Part shown: in pieces, positions 1-15,488 of the stretch
Numbering within the stretch: the first letter of the stretch is position 1
Layout of the letters: every line of letters starts with the position of its first letter
Origin: Bacteroidota bacterium
Lineage (GTDB): Bacteria > Bacteroidota > Bacteroidia > 2-12-FULL-35-15
Assembly: GCA_025963725.1 (NCBI GenBank)
Contig: JAOQAE010000007.1
Coordinates: forward strand, 1 to 64,000
Length of the DNA stretch: 64,000 bases
Direction: 5' to 3'
Program-made: the position numbers and the translations under genes
The notes under the pieces: model-generated
Database searches by the model: none
What the model saw: the letters and a program-made list of their open reading frames with translations, nothing else
Told to the model about the DNA's origin: nothing

Positions 1-3000
1 CGTATTCATTCAACGGCGGCGCATTCTCCACTACCACCTCCTACACTGCTTTAGCGGCAGGTACCTATGCGGTGGTTGTGAAAGATGCGAACGGATGTAC
101 ATTCACCACTTCGGTGACCATCTCCAATATTGCAGGGCCTACGGCGCTGGCGCTTACTTCCGCCAACACCACTTGCGGAGCGGCGAACGGAAGCATCACG
201 CTTGGTACAGTTACAGGCGGAACAACACCATACACCTACTCGGTGAATGCAAGCGCCTTCACTGCAACAACAAGCTACACATCGCTGGTTGCAGGAACCT
301 ATAACATTGTGGTGAAGGATGCGAACGGATGTACATTCACTACAACAGCCACCATCACCGATGTACCGGGGCCTACGGCGATCGCTACTACAATTACAAA
401 TACAACTTGCGGCAACTCCAACGGAGCGGTGGCACTGGGCGCGGTAACAGGCGGAACACCTGCGTACACCTATTCGTTCAACGGCTCTCCGTTCACTGCT
501 ACCATCAGCTATACAGGGCTTGCGGCAGGATCGTACAGCATTGTTGTGAAAGACAACAACGGATGTACATTCACCACTACCGCCAACCTCACAAATACCC
601 CAGGCCCTACTGCCCTGGCAACAACAACGGTTAACTCCACCTGCGGCGCTGCAAACGGCACCGTGAACATCGGGCTGACCACAGGCGGAACATCTCCTTA
701 CACATACTCCTTCAACGGAGGCGGATTTACTGCAACAACCAGCTACAGCGGGCTTGCAGCAGGAACATATCCTGTGATCGTCCAGGATGCGAACGGATGC
801 CAGTTCACGGTTAACCCTGCGGTGTCAAATACATCAGGGCCTACCGCGCAGGCTACAAGCGTTACCAACTCTACCTGCGGCGGCGCGAACGGCGCGATCA
901 CCGTGGGCGCTACCACCGGCGGAACACCGCCATATACTTATTCTGTGAACGGGTCTGCATTTACCGCAACCACATCGTACACCGGATTGGTGGCAAATAC
1001 TTACAGCGTAGTTGTGAAGGATGCGAACGGATGTACATTCACTACTTCCGCAACCATTATCGACCTGAGCGGACTTACCGCTTCGGTGACCGCACAAACC
1101 AATGTAAGCTGTAACGCAGGCAGCAACGGATCGGTAACAGTTACCGCCTCCGGGTCAACCGCACCATACAGCTATGCGTTCGGGGCGGGAGCATTCGGCG
1201 CCAGCGGAACATTCGGCGGATTAACGGCCGGCTCTTATACCATCACTGCAAAAGATGGCAACGGATGTACCTTCGCGGTGCCGGTAACCATCACCGAGCC
1301 TTCGGTGCTCACAGGCGTGATCGCTACGCAAACGAACATCACCTGCTACAATGGTACCAACGGTGCTGTTTCAGTTACTGCGGCGGGAGGAACTACTCCT
1401 TCCTACACTTATTCAATTGACGGCGGATTATTTGTTGCCGGCGCTTCCTTTACTGGGCTCAATGCAGGATCACATCCTGTAGTGATCAAGGATGGTAACG
1501 GATGTACCGTAACTGTTCCGGTAACGATCACACAGCCTACTGCATTAACGCTTGTGACCTCTTCCACAAATGCAACATGTACCGCTGCAAACGGATCGGC
1601 AACAGTTACAGCAACAGGCGCAACACCGCTTTACACTTACCTGTGGTCGCCGGGCGGACAAACAACCGCAACGGCAAGCAATGTACAGGCAGGCAATTAC
1701 TCGGTGCTGGTGACCGACTTCAACGGATGTACGCAAACAGCGAACGTTACCGTAGGAGCAAATCCGGGAGGCGCTGCAACGATCTCCGCCAGCAGCAATA
1801 TTACCTGCACAGGTGCAAATGACGGCTCTGCAACAGTATCGATGGGTGCGGGAGCTACACCGGCATTCACGTATGCGTGGAACCCTTCGAGCCAGACAAC
1901 TGTTACGGCAACGAACCTTGCACCGGGATCATACACAGTGACGGTTACGGATGGCAACGGATGTACATCTACTGCTTCAACAGTGATCACACAGCCAACC
2001 ATCATTACAAATACCTTCACCAATGTGAACGTGTCGTGCTTCACAGGCAACACCGGCTCTTCAACCGTTAACCCTTCGGGCGGAACACCGGGATATACGT
2101 ACCTGTGGTCACCGGGCGGACAAACAACACAAACCGCAACCAACCTCACCGCAGGAACATACACCTGCGTGATCACCGACGCGAACGGCTGTACAAAAAC
2201 AAGCACCACCACCATCACCGAGCCTACAGGCATGACGCTCTCCAGCACACACCAGGATGCGAACTGTAACCTGGCGGATGGTAAGGGAACAGTGAACGTG
2301 GCCGGCGGCGTTGGCCCATACTCTTATTCATGGAGCACAAGCCCGGTACAAACAACACCAACGGCGCTGGGGCTTGCAGCCAACACCTATGTTGCAACAG
2401 TGACCGACGGCAATGGATGTACCCAGACCATTTCTGTAACGATCAATAACATCGCAGGCCCGGTAGCTACGGTATTCAGCACTACCAATGTTTCCTGCAA
2501 CGGATTAACGAACGGTGCCGCAACGGTAACGATCGCCGGCGGAACAAGTCCGTACACATTTGTATGGACCAACGGCCAAACGCTGCCAAGCGCTACCAAC
2601 CTGGCCGCAGGAACATATACGCTCAACGCAACGGATGTGAACGGCTGTTCAGCTTCCACTTCCGTAACGATCACGGAGCCGGCTGTACTTACAACCACCT
2701 ACGGCTTCACTGATCCGCAATGTGCCGGAGCTTCGAATGGTACTATCACAACCGCTTCAACAGGCGGAACAGCGCCATACTCTTACCTCTGGACACCGGG
2801 CGGTATGACCACCGCCGCTGTAACGGGGTTAACTGCAGGCTCGTACTCAGTCCAGGTGACCGATGTGCAGGGATGTACTTCCAATACAAACATCATCCTT
2901 ACCAACCCGGCCCCTGTTACTGCAACAACCACTTCAACGAACGTGACTTGCAACGGGCTTTGCAACGGAACTGCAACTGCAAATCCGGGCACCGGCACCG

Positions 3001-6000
3001 GGCCGTTCACATTCTCATGGAGCGACATCAATGCACAAACCACGCAGACAGCGACAGGCCTTTGCTCGGGAACATACACCGTTACGGTAACCGACGCGAA
3101 CGGCTGCTCCACAACAGCAGTGGCAACCGTGACCAGCCCGAATGCAATGGCAGCCTCCATTGTTACATCCGGCAACGTGACCTGCTACAACGCATGTGAC
3201 GGATATGCATCGGCAACGGTGACCGGCGGCTCCGCACCATACTCCTTCAACTGGATGCCGGGCGGAACAGCGGGCGCTTCGGTAAATAACCTTTGCGCGG
3301 CAACATACACCATGACGGTGACCGATGTGAACGGATGTACTGCAACAACAAATGTGAACATCACACAACCGAATGCGCTTGTTGCAACTATCACCAATAC
3401 GAATGTGACCTGCTACAATGCATGTGACGCCCAGGCAACGGCGGTATACACAGGCGGTACAGGCCCGTACACATTCATCTGGACGCCTTCATTGCAAACC
3501 ACACCAACCGCAACAGCGCTATGCGCAGGTGTTCAGAACCTGGCGATCACGGATGCAAACGGGTGTACTGCAAACGCATCGGTAGTAATTACCGAGCCGA
3601 CCATACTTGCAGTAACAACAAGCACAACCAACTCCGATTGCGGAAATGCAAACGGAAGCGCATGTGCTGCGATCATCGGCGGTTCTCCTCCGTTTGTTTA
3701 TGCATGGAACGATCCGGCGACACAGGCAACCAGCTGCGCAACCAGCCTGAATGCAGGTGTGTACACGATCTCCATCACCGATTCGCATGGCTGCAGCGTA
3801 ACCAATGTTGCTAACGTAAATGATAACGGCGCACCGGTGGTAACGATCCCTACGAGCTCGAACGTGACCTGCTTCGGAGCAGCGAACGGAAGCGCGCAGG
3901 GTAATGCAACAGGCGGGATCCTTCCTTACAATATCAGCTGGACGCCTACAGGACAAACAACCTTGTTTGCAAGCAGCTTATCAGGAGGTATTTACTCACT
4001 GGTTATAACCGATTCTGTTGGCTGTACAGGTTCCGCTTCAGTAACGATCACCGAGCCTGCAACCCTTGTGAGCGCGATCACCGCTTCTTCCAATGTGAGC
4101 TGTTATTTATCCTGCAACGGATCTGCAACGGTACTTGGCGGCGGCGGAACAGCGCCATACACGTATCTGTGGAACGATGCCTCGCTGCAAACCAATGCGA
4201 CGGCAAACGGCTTATGCGCTCAATCGTACACCGCAACCATCACCGATGCGAACGGATGTACATCGCAAAGCTCTGTGACTATCACACAGCCTACACCGAT
4301 CGTGATCTCGCTTGTTTCCACAACCAATGTTTCCTGCAACGGAGGCAATAACGGACAGATCTCCATCAGCGTTGCCGGGGGAACACCGGGCTACACCTAT
4401 TTGTGGACGCCTGCGGTAGGCTCCGGCCCGATAGTGACGAACTTAACGGCAGGCACTTACACTGTGCAGGTAACGGATGCGAACGGCTGCAGCAAAATTG
4501 CGATCTTCGATATCATCGAGCCGAATGCGCTTGTGCTTACGGCCAACTCCAACTCCAGCACCTGCGGTAATGCCGACGGAAGCGCAGGCGTAACGATAAG
4601 CGGCGGCACTACGCCGTATGCATACTCATGGTCGCCTACAGGATTAACAACAGCGATCATCACCAACGTACCGGCAGGTATTTACAGCGTGAACATAACG
4701 GATGCGAACGGATGTACTGCTTCCGCAAGCTCTACGGTAACCGACATTGCGGCACCGGTGATCAGCAGCATCACATTCACACCACCGCTTTGTAACGGCA
4801 CGCCTACAGGAACTGCCACAGTGATCGCGAACGGCGGAACACCGCTGTACACGTACCAGTGGTCGGGGCCGGGAGCACAAACGTCCCAAACTGCTACCGC
4901 TTTCCCTGCAGGAACATACACGGTTACTGTATCGGATGCAAATCATTGCAATGTTACAGGAACCGTATCGCTCACGCAGCCTGACACGCTCGAGATCGTG
5001 ATGAGCCCGACCGACACGATCTGTATCGGACAGCTTTCACAGATCTACGGAGTAGGCTACGGCGGAACACTGCCTTACACCACTTATACATGGGTGCCTT
5101 CAACGCTTACCGGCTCGGGCCCTATCACGGTGAACCCAGTAACAACCACTTCATACCAGGCTTATGTGACCGATGCGAACGGCTGTATCTCATCACAGGA
5201 AATGGCAACCGTATTTGTGAATCCACAGATCGCGGTGAGCGCAACAGATGAATCTGTGTGCAGCGGCGATTCGGTTCTCATCTCTGCTGTCGCGACAGGC
5301 GGAAACGGCGGGCCGTACACGTATTCATGGAGCAACAGCGTGAGCGGCGCATCACAGTATGTAACGCCGATCCCGGGAAGCACTTCCGTAGATTACACGG
5401 TAACTGCAAACGACATTGGCTGCTCGCTGCCGGTGACGGATGTTTCCACGGTAACCATAAACCCGCTTGCCGTTGCATTTATGACGGCACCGGTAACTTC
5501 GGGCTGTGAAGACCTTACAGTAACCTTCAACGGGTTCAGCAACATCGGAACTTCCTACATGTGGAATTTCGGTGACGGAAGTGCGCAGATGGCGGGCGAT
5601 ACGGTAACGTATACCTACCAGACATCAGGCACTTACAATGTAACGCTTACCGTAACAACAGCGCTCGGCTGCGTTTCTTCCGTGACCAACACAGGCTACA
5701 TCACCGTGTTCCCTGCGCCTGTAGCCGGCTTCAGCGCTTCGCCGAACCAGGCTACCACCACAGCACCGCTGATCCACTTCAACGACCTTTCGGTTGGCGC
5801 AACGGATTGGGATTGGGATTTCATCTATACCAACCCGCCTTCCGGATTGTTCACCGATACGCTGCAGAACACTTCCTTCTCATATCCTGATTCGGGAGTG
5901 TACGTGGTGCAGCAGATCGTTCACAACGGTTTCGGATGTGCCGATACGGCATACAACAATGTGGAGATCCTTCCGGAATATGTGATCTATGCGCCAAACG

Positions 6001-6266
6001 CATTTACGCCGAACAACCACGACGGCCTGAACGACATGTTCATGCCGAAGGGAATGGGCATCGATCCGGATAACTTTGAAATGACCATCTACGACCGCTG
6101 GGGCAACCAGATCTTCAAGACCACCGACATTACAAAAGGATGGGATGGAAGAGCTAACGGCGGCAGCAACATCGCGCAGATCGATGTGTATGTGTGGAAG
6201 ATCAAGACCAAGGATTTCAGGGGAGAGAACCACTCCTATGTAGGGCATGTAACAATTGTAAAATAA
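1..6266 (+). CDS. Giant SprB-repeat adhesin with type IX (type B) sorting domain, 5' end outside window
   Basis: The reading frame is open from the first bases, so the N-terminus lies upstream. The visible part (about 2088 residues) is a chain of at least 21 SprB-like repeats of about 75 residues. Each has a TxxNxxC...NG start, a GGTxPYTY core, a LxAGTYxVxVxDxNGC end and a conserved Cys pair that may form a disulfide. Two divergent repeats, two PKD-like domains (WNFGDG near nt 5565) and a C-terminal type B sorting domain (YAPNAFTPN, near nt 5990) follow. SprB of Flavobacterium is the cell-surface adhesin moved by the gliding motor and exported by the type IX system, so this is probably a motility or attachment adhesin. 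The first full repeats are almost identical, indicating recent duplication. The 3' end is followed by a strong terminator. The full length cannot be known from this window. Confidence 0.93.
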   Translation, partial: YSFNGGAFSTTTSYTALAAGTYAVVVKDANGCTFTTSVTISNIAGPTALALTSANTTCGAANGSITLGTVTGGTTPYTYSVNASAFTATTSYTSLVAGTYNIVVKDANGCTFTTTATITDVPGPTAIATTITNTTCGNSNGAVALGAVTGGTPAYTYSFNGSPFTATISYTGLAAGSYSIVVKDNNGCTFTTTANLTNTPGPTALATTTVNSTCGAANGTVNIGLTTGGTSPYTYSFNGGGFTATTSYSGLAAGTYPVIVQDANGCQFTVNPAVSNTSGPTAQATSVTNSTCGGANGAITVGATTGGTPPYTYSVNGSAFTATTSYTGLVANTYSVVVKDANGCTFTTSATIIDLSGLTASVTAQTNVSCNAGSNGSVTVTASGSTAPYSYAFGAGAFGASGTFGGLTAGSYTITAKDGNGCTFAVPVTITEPSVLTGVIATQTNITCYNGTNGAVSVTAAGGTTPSYTYSIDGGLFVAGASFTGLNAGSHPVVIKDGNGCTVTVPVTITQPTALTLVTSSTNATCTAANGSATVTATGATPLYTYLWSPGGQTTATASNVQAGNYSVLVTDFNGCTQTANVTVGANPGGAATISASSNITCTGANDGSATVSMGAGATPAFTYAWNPSSQTTVTATNLAPGSYTVTVTDGNGCTSTASTVITQPTIITNTFTNVNVSCFTGNTGSSTVNPSGGTPGYTYLWSPGGQTTQTATNLTAGTYTCVITDANGCTKTSTTTITEPTGMTLSSTHQDANCNLADGKGTVNVAGGVGPYSYSWSTSPVQTTPTALGLAANTYVATVTDGNGCTQTISVTINNIAGPVATVFSTTNVSCNGLTNGAATVTIAGGTSPYTFVWTNGQTLPSATNLAAGTYTLNATDVNGCSASTSVTITEPAVLTTTYGFTDPQCAGASNGTITTASTGGTAPYSYLWTPGGMTTAAVTGLTAGSYSVQVTDVQGCTSNTNIILTNPAPVTATTTSTNVTCNGLCNGTATANPGTGTGPFTFSWSDINAQTTQTATGLCSGTYTVTVTDANGCSTTAVATVTSPNAMAASIVTSGNVTCYNACDGYASATVTGGSAPYSFNWMPGGTAGASVNNLCAATYTMTVTDVNGCTATTNVNITQPNALVATITNTNVTCYNACDAQATAVYTGGTGPYTFIWTPSLQTTPTATALCAGVQNLAITDANGCTANASVVITEPTILAVTTSTTNSDCGNANGSACAAIIGGSPPFVYAWNDPATQATSCATSLNAGVYTISITDSHGCSVTNVANVNDNGAPVVTIPTSSNVTCFGAANGSAQGNATGGILPYNISWTPTGQTTLFASSLSGGIYSLVITDSVGCTGSASVTITEPATLVSAITASSNVSCYLSCNGSATVLGGGGTAPYTYLWNDASLQTNATANGLCAQSYTATITDANGCTSQSSVTITQPTPIVISLVSTTNVSCNGGNNGQISISVAGGTPGYTYLWTPAVGSGPIVTNLTAGTYTVQVTDANGCSKIAIFDIIEPNALVLTANSNSSTCGNADGSAGVTISGGTTPYAYSWSPTGLTTAIITNVPAGIYSVNITDANGCTASASSTVTDIAAPVISSITFTPPLCNGTPTGTATVIANGGTPLYTYQWSGPGAQTSQTATAFPAGTYTVTVSDANHCNVTGTVSLTQPDTLEIVMSPTDTICIGQLSQIYGVGYGGTLPYTTYTWVPSTLTGSGPITVNPVTTTSYQAYVTDANGCISSQEMATVFVNPQIAVSATDESVCSGDSVLISAVATGGNGGPYTYSWSNSVSGASQYVTPIPGSTSVDYTVTANDIGCSLPVTDVSTVTINPLAVAFMTAPVTSGCEDLTVTFNGFSNIGTSYMWNFGDGSAQMAGDTVTYTYQTSGTYNVTLTVTTALGCVSSVTNTGYITVFPAPVAGFSASPNQATTTAPLIHFNDLSVGATDWDWDFIYTNPPSGLFTDTLQNTSFSYPDSGVYVVQQIVHNGFGCADTAYNNVEILPEYVIYAPNAFTPNNHDGLNDMFMPKGMGIDPDNFEMTIYDRWGNQIFKTTDITKGWDGRANGGSNIAQIDVYVWKIKTKDFRGENHSYVGHVTIVK

Positions 6267-6284
6267 CAGCCCGCAGATAAAAAC

Positions 6285-6316
6285 AAAAAGGGGAAGCAAC
6301 TTTGCTTCCCCTTTTT
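6285..6316 (+). terminator. Rho-independent terminator of the SprB-like gene
   Basis: A long inverted repeat, AAAAAGGGGAAG with its complement CTTCCCCTTTTT, lies 19 bases after the stop codon and ends in a T run. The G/C-rich core with flanking A and T tracts fits an intrinsic terminator. Confidence 0.85.
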
Positions 6317-6357
6317 GCATCTGACAGGTAGCTTCTTTGGAAATTCATCCCCGGAAA

Positions 6358-6388
6358 TTAGTTTTTCCGGCATTTCTTTATATTTTTG
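6358..6388 (+). promoter_or_regulatory. Putative Bacteroidota promoter of the first collagen-like gene
   Basis: TATTTTTG at 6381-6388 matches the TAnnTTTG -7 box, and TTAG at 6358-6361, a 3 of 4 match to TTTG, sits 19 bases upstream. The box lies 23 bases before the ATG at 6412. The weak upstream half keeps confidence moderate. Confidence 0.4.
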
Positions 6389-6411
6389 CTACAGATAAAA
6401 ACTTCCCCTAT

Positions 6412-7635
6412 ATGAAACATCTTAACTTCAGGTCAACCATTCTCGGCTGTTTGTTATTATTCACACTCATTTTACCGGGTACTCTTTCCGCACAGGATAA
6501 CGTAGGGATCGGCACAAACACTCCGGACGCATCCTCTCTCCTCGAGCTCGTTTCAACAAGCAAAGGAGTGCTGGTTCCCAGGATGACGGCGTTGCAGCGC
6601 CTCGCGATCGCATCGCCTGCAAATTCATTACTGGTGTACGACACGGATTCTATGTGCTATTTCTTTTACCGGCAGCCAACTACAGCATGGATCTCCCTCT
6701 GCAGCATGAGCGGCGGAGGAAGCGGTGCGGCAGGGCCAACCGGACCTACAGGCGCAGCAGGACTTAACGGTGCAACCGGTAATACCGGCGCCACCGGAAC
6801 TGCGGGCACAAACGGCATCGACGGTGCAACAGGCGCAACAGGCGCAAGCGGCATTGATGGCGCTACGGGCCCTACGGGAATTGCCGGCGCAGATGGCGCT
6901 ACCGGAGCAACGGGAGCAACAGGCACGAATGGAATTGACGGAGCTACAGGTGCTACGGGCGCTACAGGTACAAACGGAATTGATGGCGCTACGGGTGCTA
7001 CAGGTACCGCGGGAACTAACGGGATCGACGGAGCAACCGGTGCTACAGGCGCCACAGGAGCTCCGGGAGTGGCAGGAGCCGCGGGGGCTACAGGCGCAAC
7101 GGGTGTTACAGGTGCTAATGGAACCAACGGAACAAATGGAACTAACGGAACTAATGGCGTAGCGGGAGCTACAGGAAGCACCGGCGCTACAGGACCTACA
7201 GGCATCATCCAGAAATATCATGTATACGGAACCGCCGGAAGGCTGGCTGTGGCAAGCGCTACACCAACCCTGCAACCGGGGCTCACACAGGCATTTGTGC
7301 TTGCTTCACCTGCTACCGCCCTTGTTTGGGTGACCATTGGCGCAAGAACCACCGGAACAGGAAATGCCAATTATGCAAATGTGGATGTGGTTGTTTATGT
7401 GGATGGCGCATTCCTGCCTTTGGGCGGCTGGAACAGGTTCCAGGTAACAAATCCATCCACCACCAACTCATTCAACACCTGTGCGATCAATACCAGCGTA
7501 AATTTAGCAGCCGGCGCACATACCATTGAAGTAAGAACACTGCGTCTCGCGGGCAGCACCTCTACGGTTGATATTGGCGGAAACGCAGCGACGGATGTAA
7601 ATCCGGGTGAAATGACCATCATGCTTTTAAACTGA
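6412..7635 (+). CDS. Secreted collagen-like fibre protein 1
   Basis: This 407-residue protein starts at the ATG at 6412, because that start gives a clean signal peptide (MKHLNFRST, hydrophobic core, LSAQ); an upstream in-frame start at 6337 would bury it and overlap the promoter. After the signal comes a domain of about 75 residues beginning [13 protein letters not shown] and including GVLVPRM and [11 protein letters not shown]. It is shared almost unchanged with the proteins at 8046 and 10702. Then follow about 53 uninterrupted Gly-X-Y triplets rich in GAT, GTN and GID, and a C-terminal beta-rich head of about 140 residues. Such proteins form trimeric rods, with the head usually driving trimerisation or binding. 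No type IX sorting domain is visible, so export is probably by Sec, with anchoring unknown. The next gene starts 4 bases later. Confidence 0.85.
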   Translation: MKHLNFRSTILGCLLLFTLILPGTLSAQDNVGIGTNTPDASSLLELVSTSKGVLVPRMTALQRLAIASPANSLLVYDTDSMCYFFYRQPTTAWISLCSMSGGGSGAAGPTGPTGAAGLNGATGNTGATGTAGTNGIDGATGATGASGIDGATGPTGIAGADGATGATGATGTNGIDGATGATGATGTNGIDGATGATGTAGTNGIDGATGATGATGAPGVAGAAGATGATGVTGANGTNGTNGTNGTNGVAGATGSTGATGPTGIIQKYHVYGTAGRLAVASATPTLQPGLTQAFVLASPATALVWVTIGARTTGTGNANYANVDVVVYVDGAFLPLGGWNRFQVTNPSTTNSFNTCAINTSVNLAAGAHTIEVRTLRLAGSTSTVDIGGNAATDVNPGEMTIMLLN

Positions 7636-7639
7636 TCCC

Positions 7640-7906
7640 ATGAAAAAAGAGATTCTGAGCACCTGCTTTTTTATAGCATTCGCCTTCGCGGCATCTTCGC
7701 AGAACACAGTCGTTTCAACAGGACGTACAGCTGTGGCCGAACCTGTGAAAGAAGAAAAAGTACAGGCCCCTGCCGAGGCTGAAAAGGTTGTATCCGCTGC
7801 AAAAGACGCGAAAACCGAAGCAGCGGCATCCGGCACTGCAGCGGCAAGCGGCACCACAGCTGATCCGGCCACTACAGAGAAGAAGCAGCCCGTACCAAAG
7901 AAATAG
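7640..7906 (+). CDS. Small secreted Ala/Glu/Lys-rich protein downstream of collagen-like protein 1
   Basis: The 88-residue product has a signal peptide (MKKEILSTCFF to ASSQ) and then a low-complexity tail of Ala, Glu, Lys, Thr and Pro ending in PVPKK. I do not recognise a family. It starts 4 bases after the collagen-like gene and is closed by a strong terminator, so the two are surely cotranscribed. A second small secreted low-complexity protein has the same place after the gene at 10702. That position suggests an accessory role for the fibre (assembly, packing or periplasmic chaperoning), but this is inference from position only. The tail is probably disordered. Confidence 0.72.
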   Translation: MKKEILSTCFFIAFAFAASSQNTVVSTGRTAVAEPVKEEKVQAPAEAEKVVSAAKDAKTEAAASGTAAASGTTADPATTEKKQPVPKK

Positions 7907-7920
7907 CTCAACTGCATTTT

Positions 7921-7951
7921 AAAAAGCCGCGATCAGAAATCGCGGCTTTTT
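7921..7951 (+). terminator. Rho-independent terminator
   Basis: The stem AAAAAGCCGCGAT pairs with ATCGCGGCTTTTT around the 5-base loop CAGAA and runs into more T residues. It closes the 6412-7906 operon. Its T run overlaps the upstream element of the next promoter. Confidence 0.9.
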
Positions 7952-7981
7952 TTGTTTTATCATGTTTTTTTAATAAATTTG
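7951..7981 (+). promoter_or_regulatory. Bacteroidota-type promoter of collagen-like gene 2
   Basis: TTTG at 7951-7954 and TAAATTTG at 7974-7981 are separated by 19 bases, which is the textbook Bacteroidota TTTG-N19-TAnnTTTG arrangement. The leader to the ATG at 8046 would be about 57 bases. Confidence 0.72.
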
Positions 7982-8045
7982 GGCAGCAACTCATTCACTG
8001 TAAGTACAATCAAGCAATTGCACTATAGAAATCTTAACTGATCAC

Positions 8046-10571
<2,526 letters not shown>

Positions 10572-10590
10572 CAGATCCTATTTAATATCA

Positions 10591-10621
10591 AAAAGGCCGG
10601 AAAGTTTCTTTCCGGCCTTTT
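10591..10621 (+). terminator. Rho-independent terminator of collagen-like gene 2
   Basis: A perfect 14-bp stem (AAAAGGCCGGAAAG with its complement) closes a TTT loop and continues into TTT. It begins 19 bases after the stop. Confidence 0.92.
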
Positions 10622-10701
10622 TTGCTTCCACCAGGCGCGATTAAAAATAATAAACACGTACGTGCTGAATTTTTATACCTTTAGCCGGTTATACACTCCA
10701 C

Positions 10702-12672
<1,971 letters not shown>

Positions 12673-12679
12673 TTCTATC

Positions 12680-12976
12680 ATGAAAAAATATATTTTATTT
12701 TTCGCAGTAGCATCTATTTTTGGTGCTTCACGTGCCTCTGCTCAAAGCCGGGCGACAAGCGGAAAAGGACAAGCTGCTGTTGTTACTGAACCGCAAAACA
12801 GTACAGGAAACAACAATCAGAAGGGAACCATAACCAAAGCGGGGAAAAACCAGCAGAGCACCTATACACCAGCTTCCGATCGCAGCAACACTCCCAGCCC
12901 GGGCACTCCGGCTTCACAGCAGGCAGCGCCTGACCAAATGCAACCGGCAGTGGTTGATCCTAAAAAACCAGAATAA
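12680..12976 (+). CDS. Small secreted Gln/Pro/Ser-rich protein downstream of collagen-like protein 3
   Basis: This 98-residue protein has a signal peptide (MKKYILFFA to ASAQ) followed by a polar, probably disordered tail rich in Gln, Asn, Pro, Ser and Thr and ending in DPKKPE. No family is recognised. Its start is 7 bases after the collagen-like gene and a strong terminator follows. It corresponds in position, length and style to the 88-residue protein at 7640, although direct sequence similarity outside the signal peptide is weak. A shared accessory function for the fibre is inferred from position alone. Confidence 0.7.
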   Translation: MKKYILFFAVASIFGASRASAQSRATSGKGQAAVVTEPQNSTGNNNQKGTITKAGKNQQSTYTPASDRSNTPSPGTPASQQAAPDQMQPAVVDPKKPE

Positions 12977-12990
12977 ACTTTACGAATAAC

Positions 12991-13030
12991 TAAATAGAAA
13001 AAGCCGCAGATTTGCGGCTTTTTCTATTTA
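12991..13030. terminator. Bidirectional terminator between the collagen operon and gyrB
   Basis: A perfect 18-bp inverted repeat (TAAATAGAAAAAGCCGCA and its complement) surrounds a 4-base GATT loop. A and T tracts on both sides make it work for transcripts from either strand. Confidence 0.93.
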
Positions 13031-13062
13031 GCTCAAAAATCTGAGCTTTACCTTTAAACTAA

Positions 13063-15488
<2,426 letters not shown>

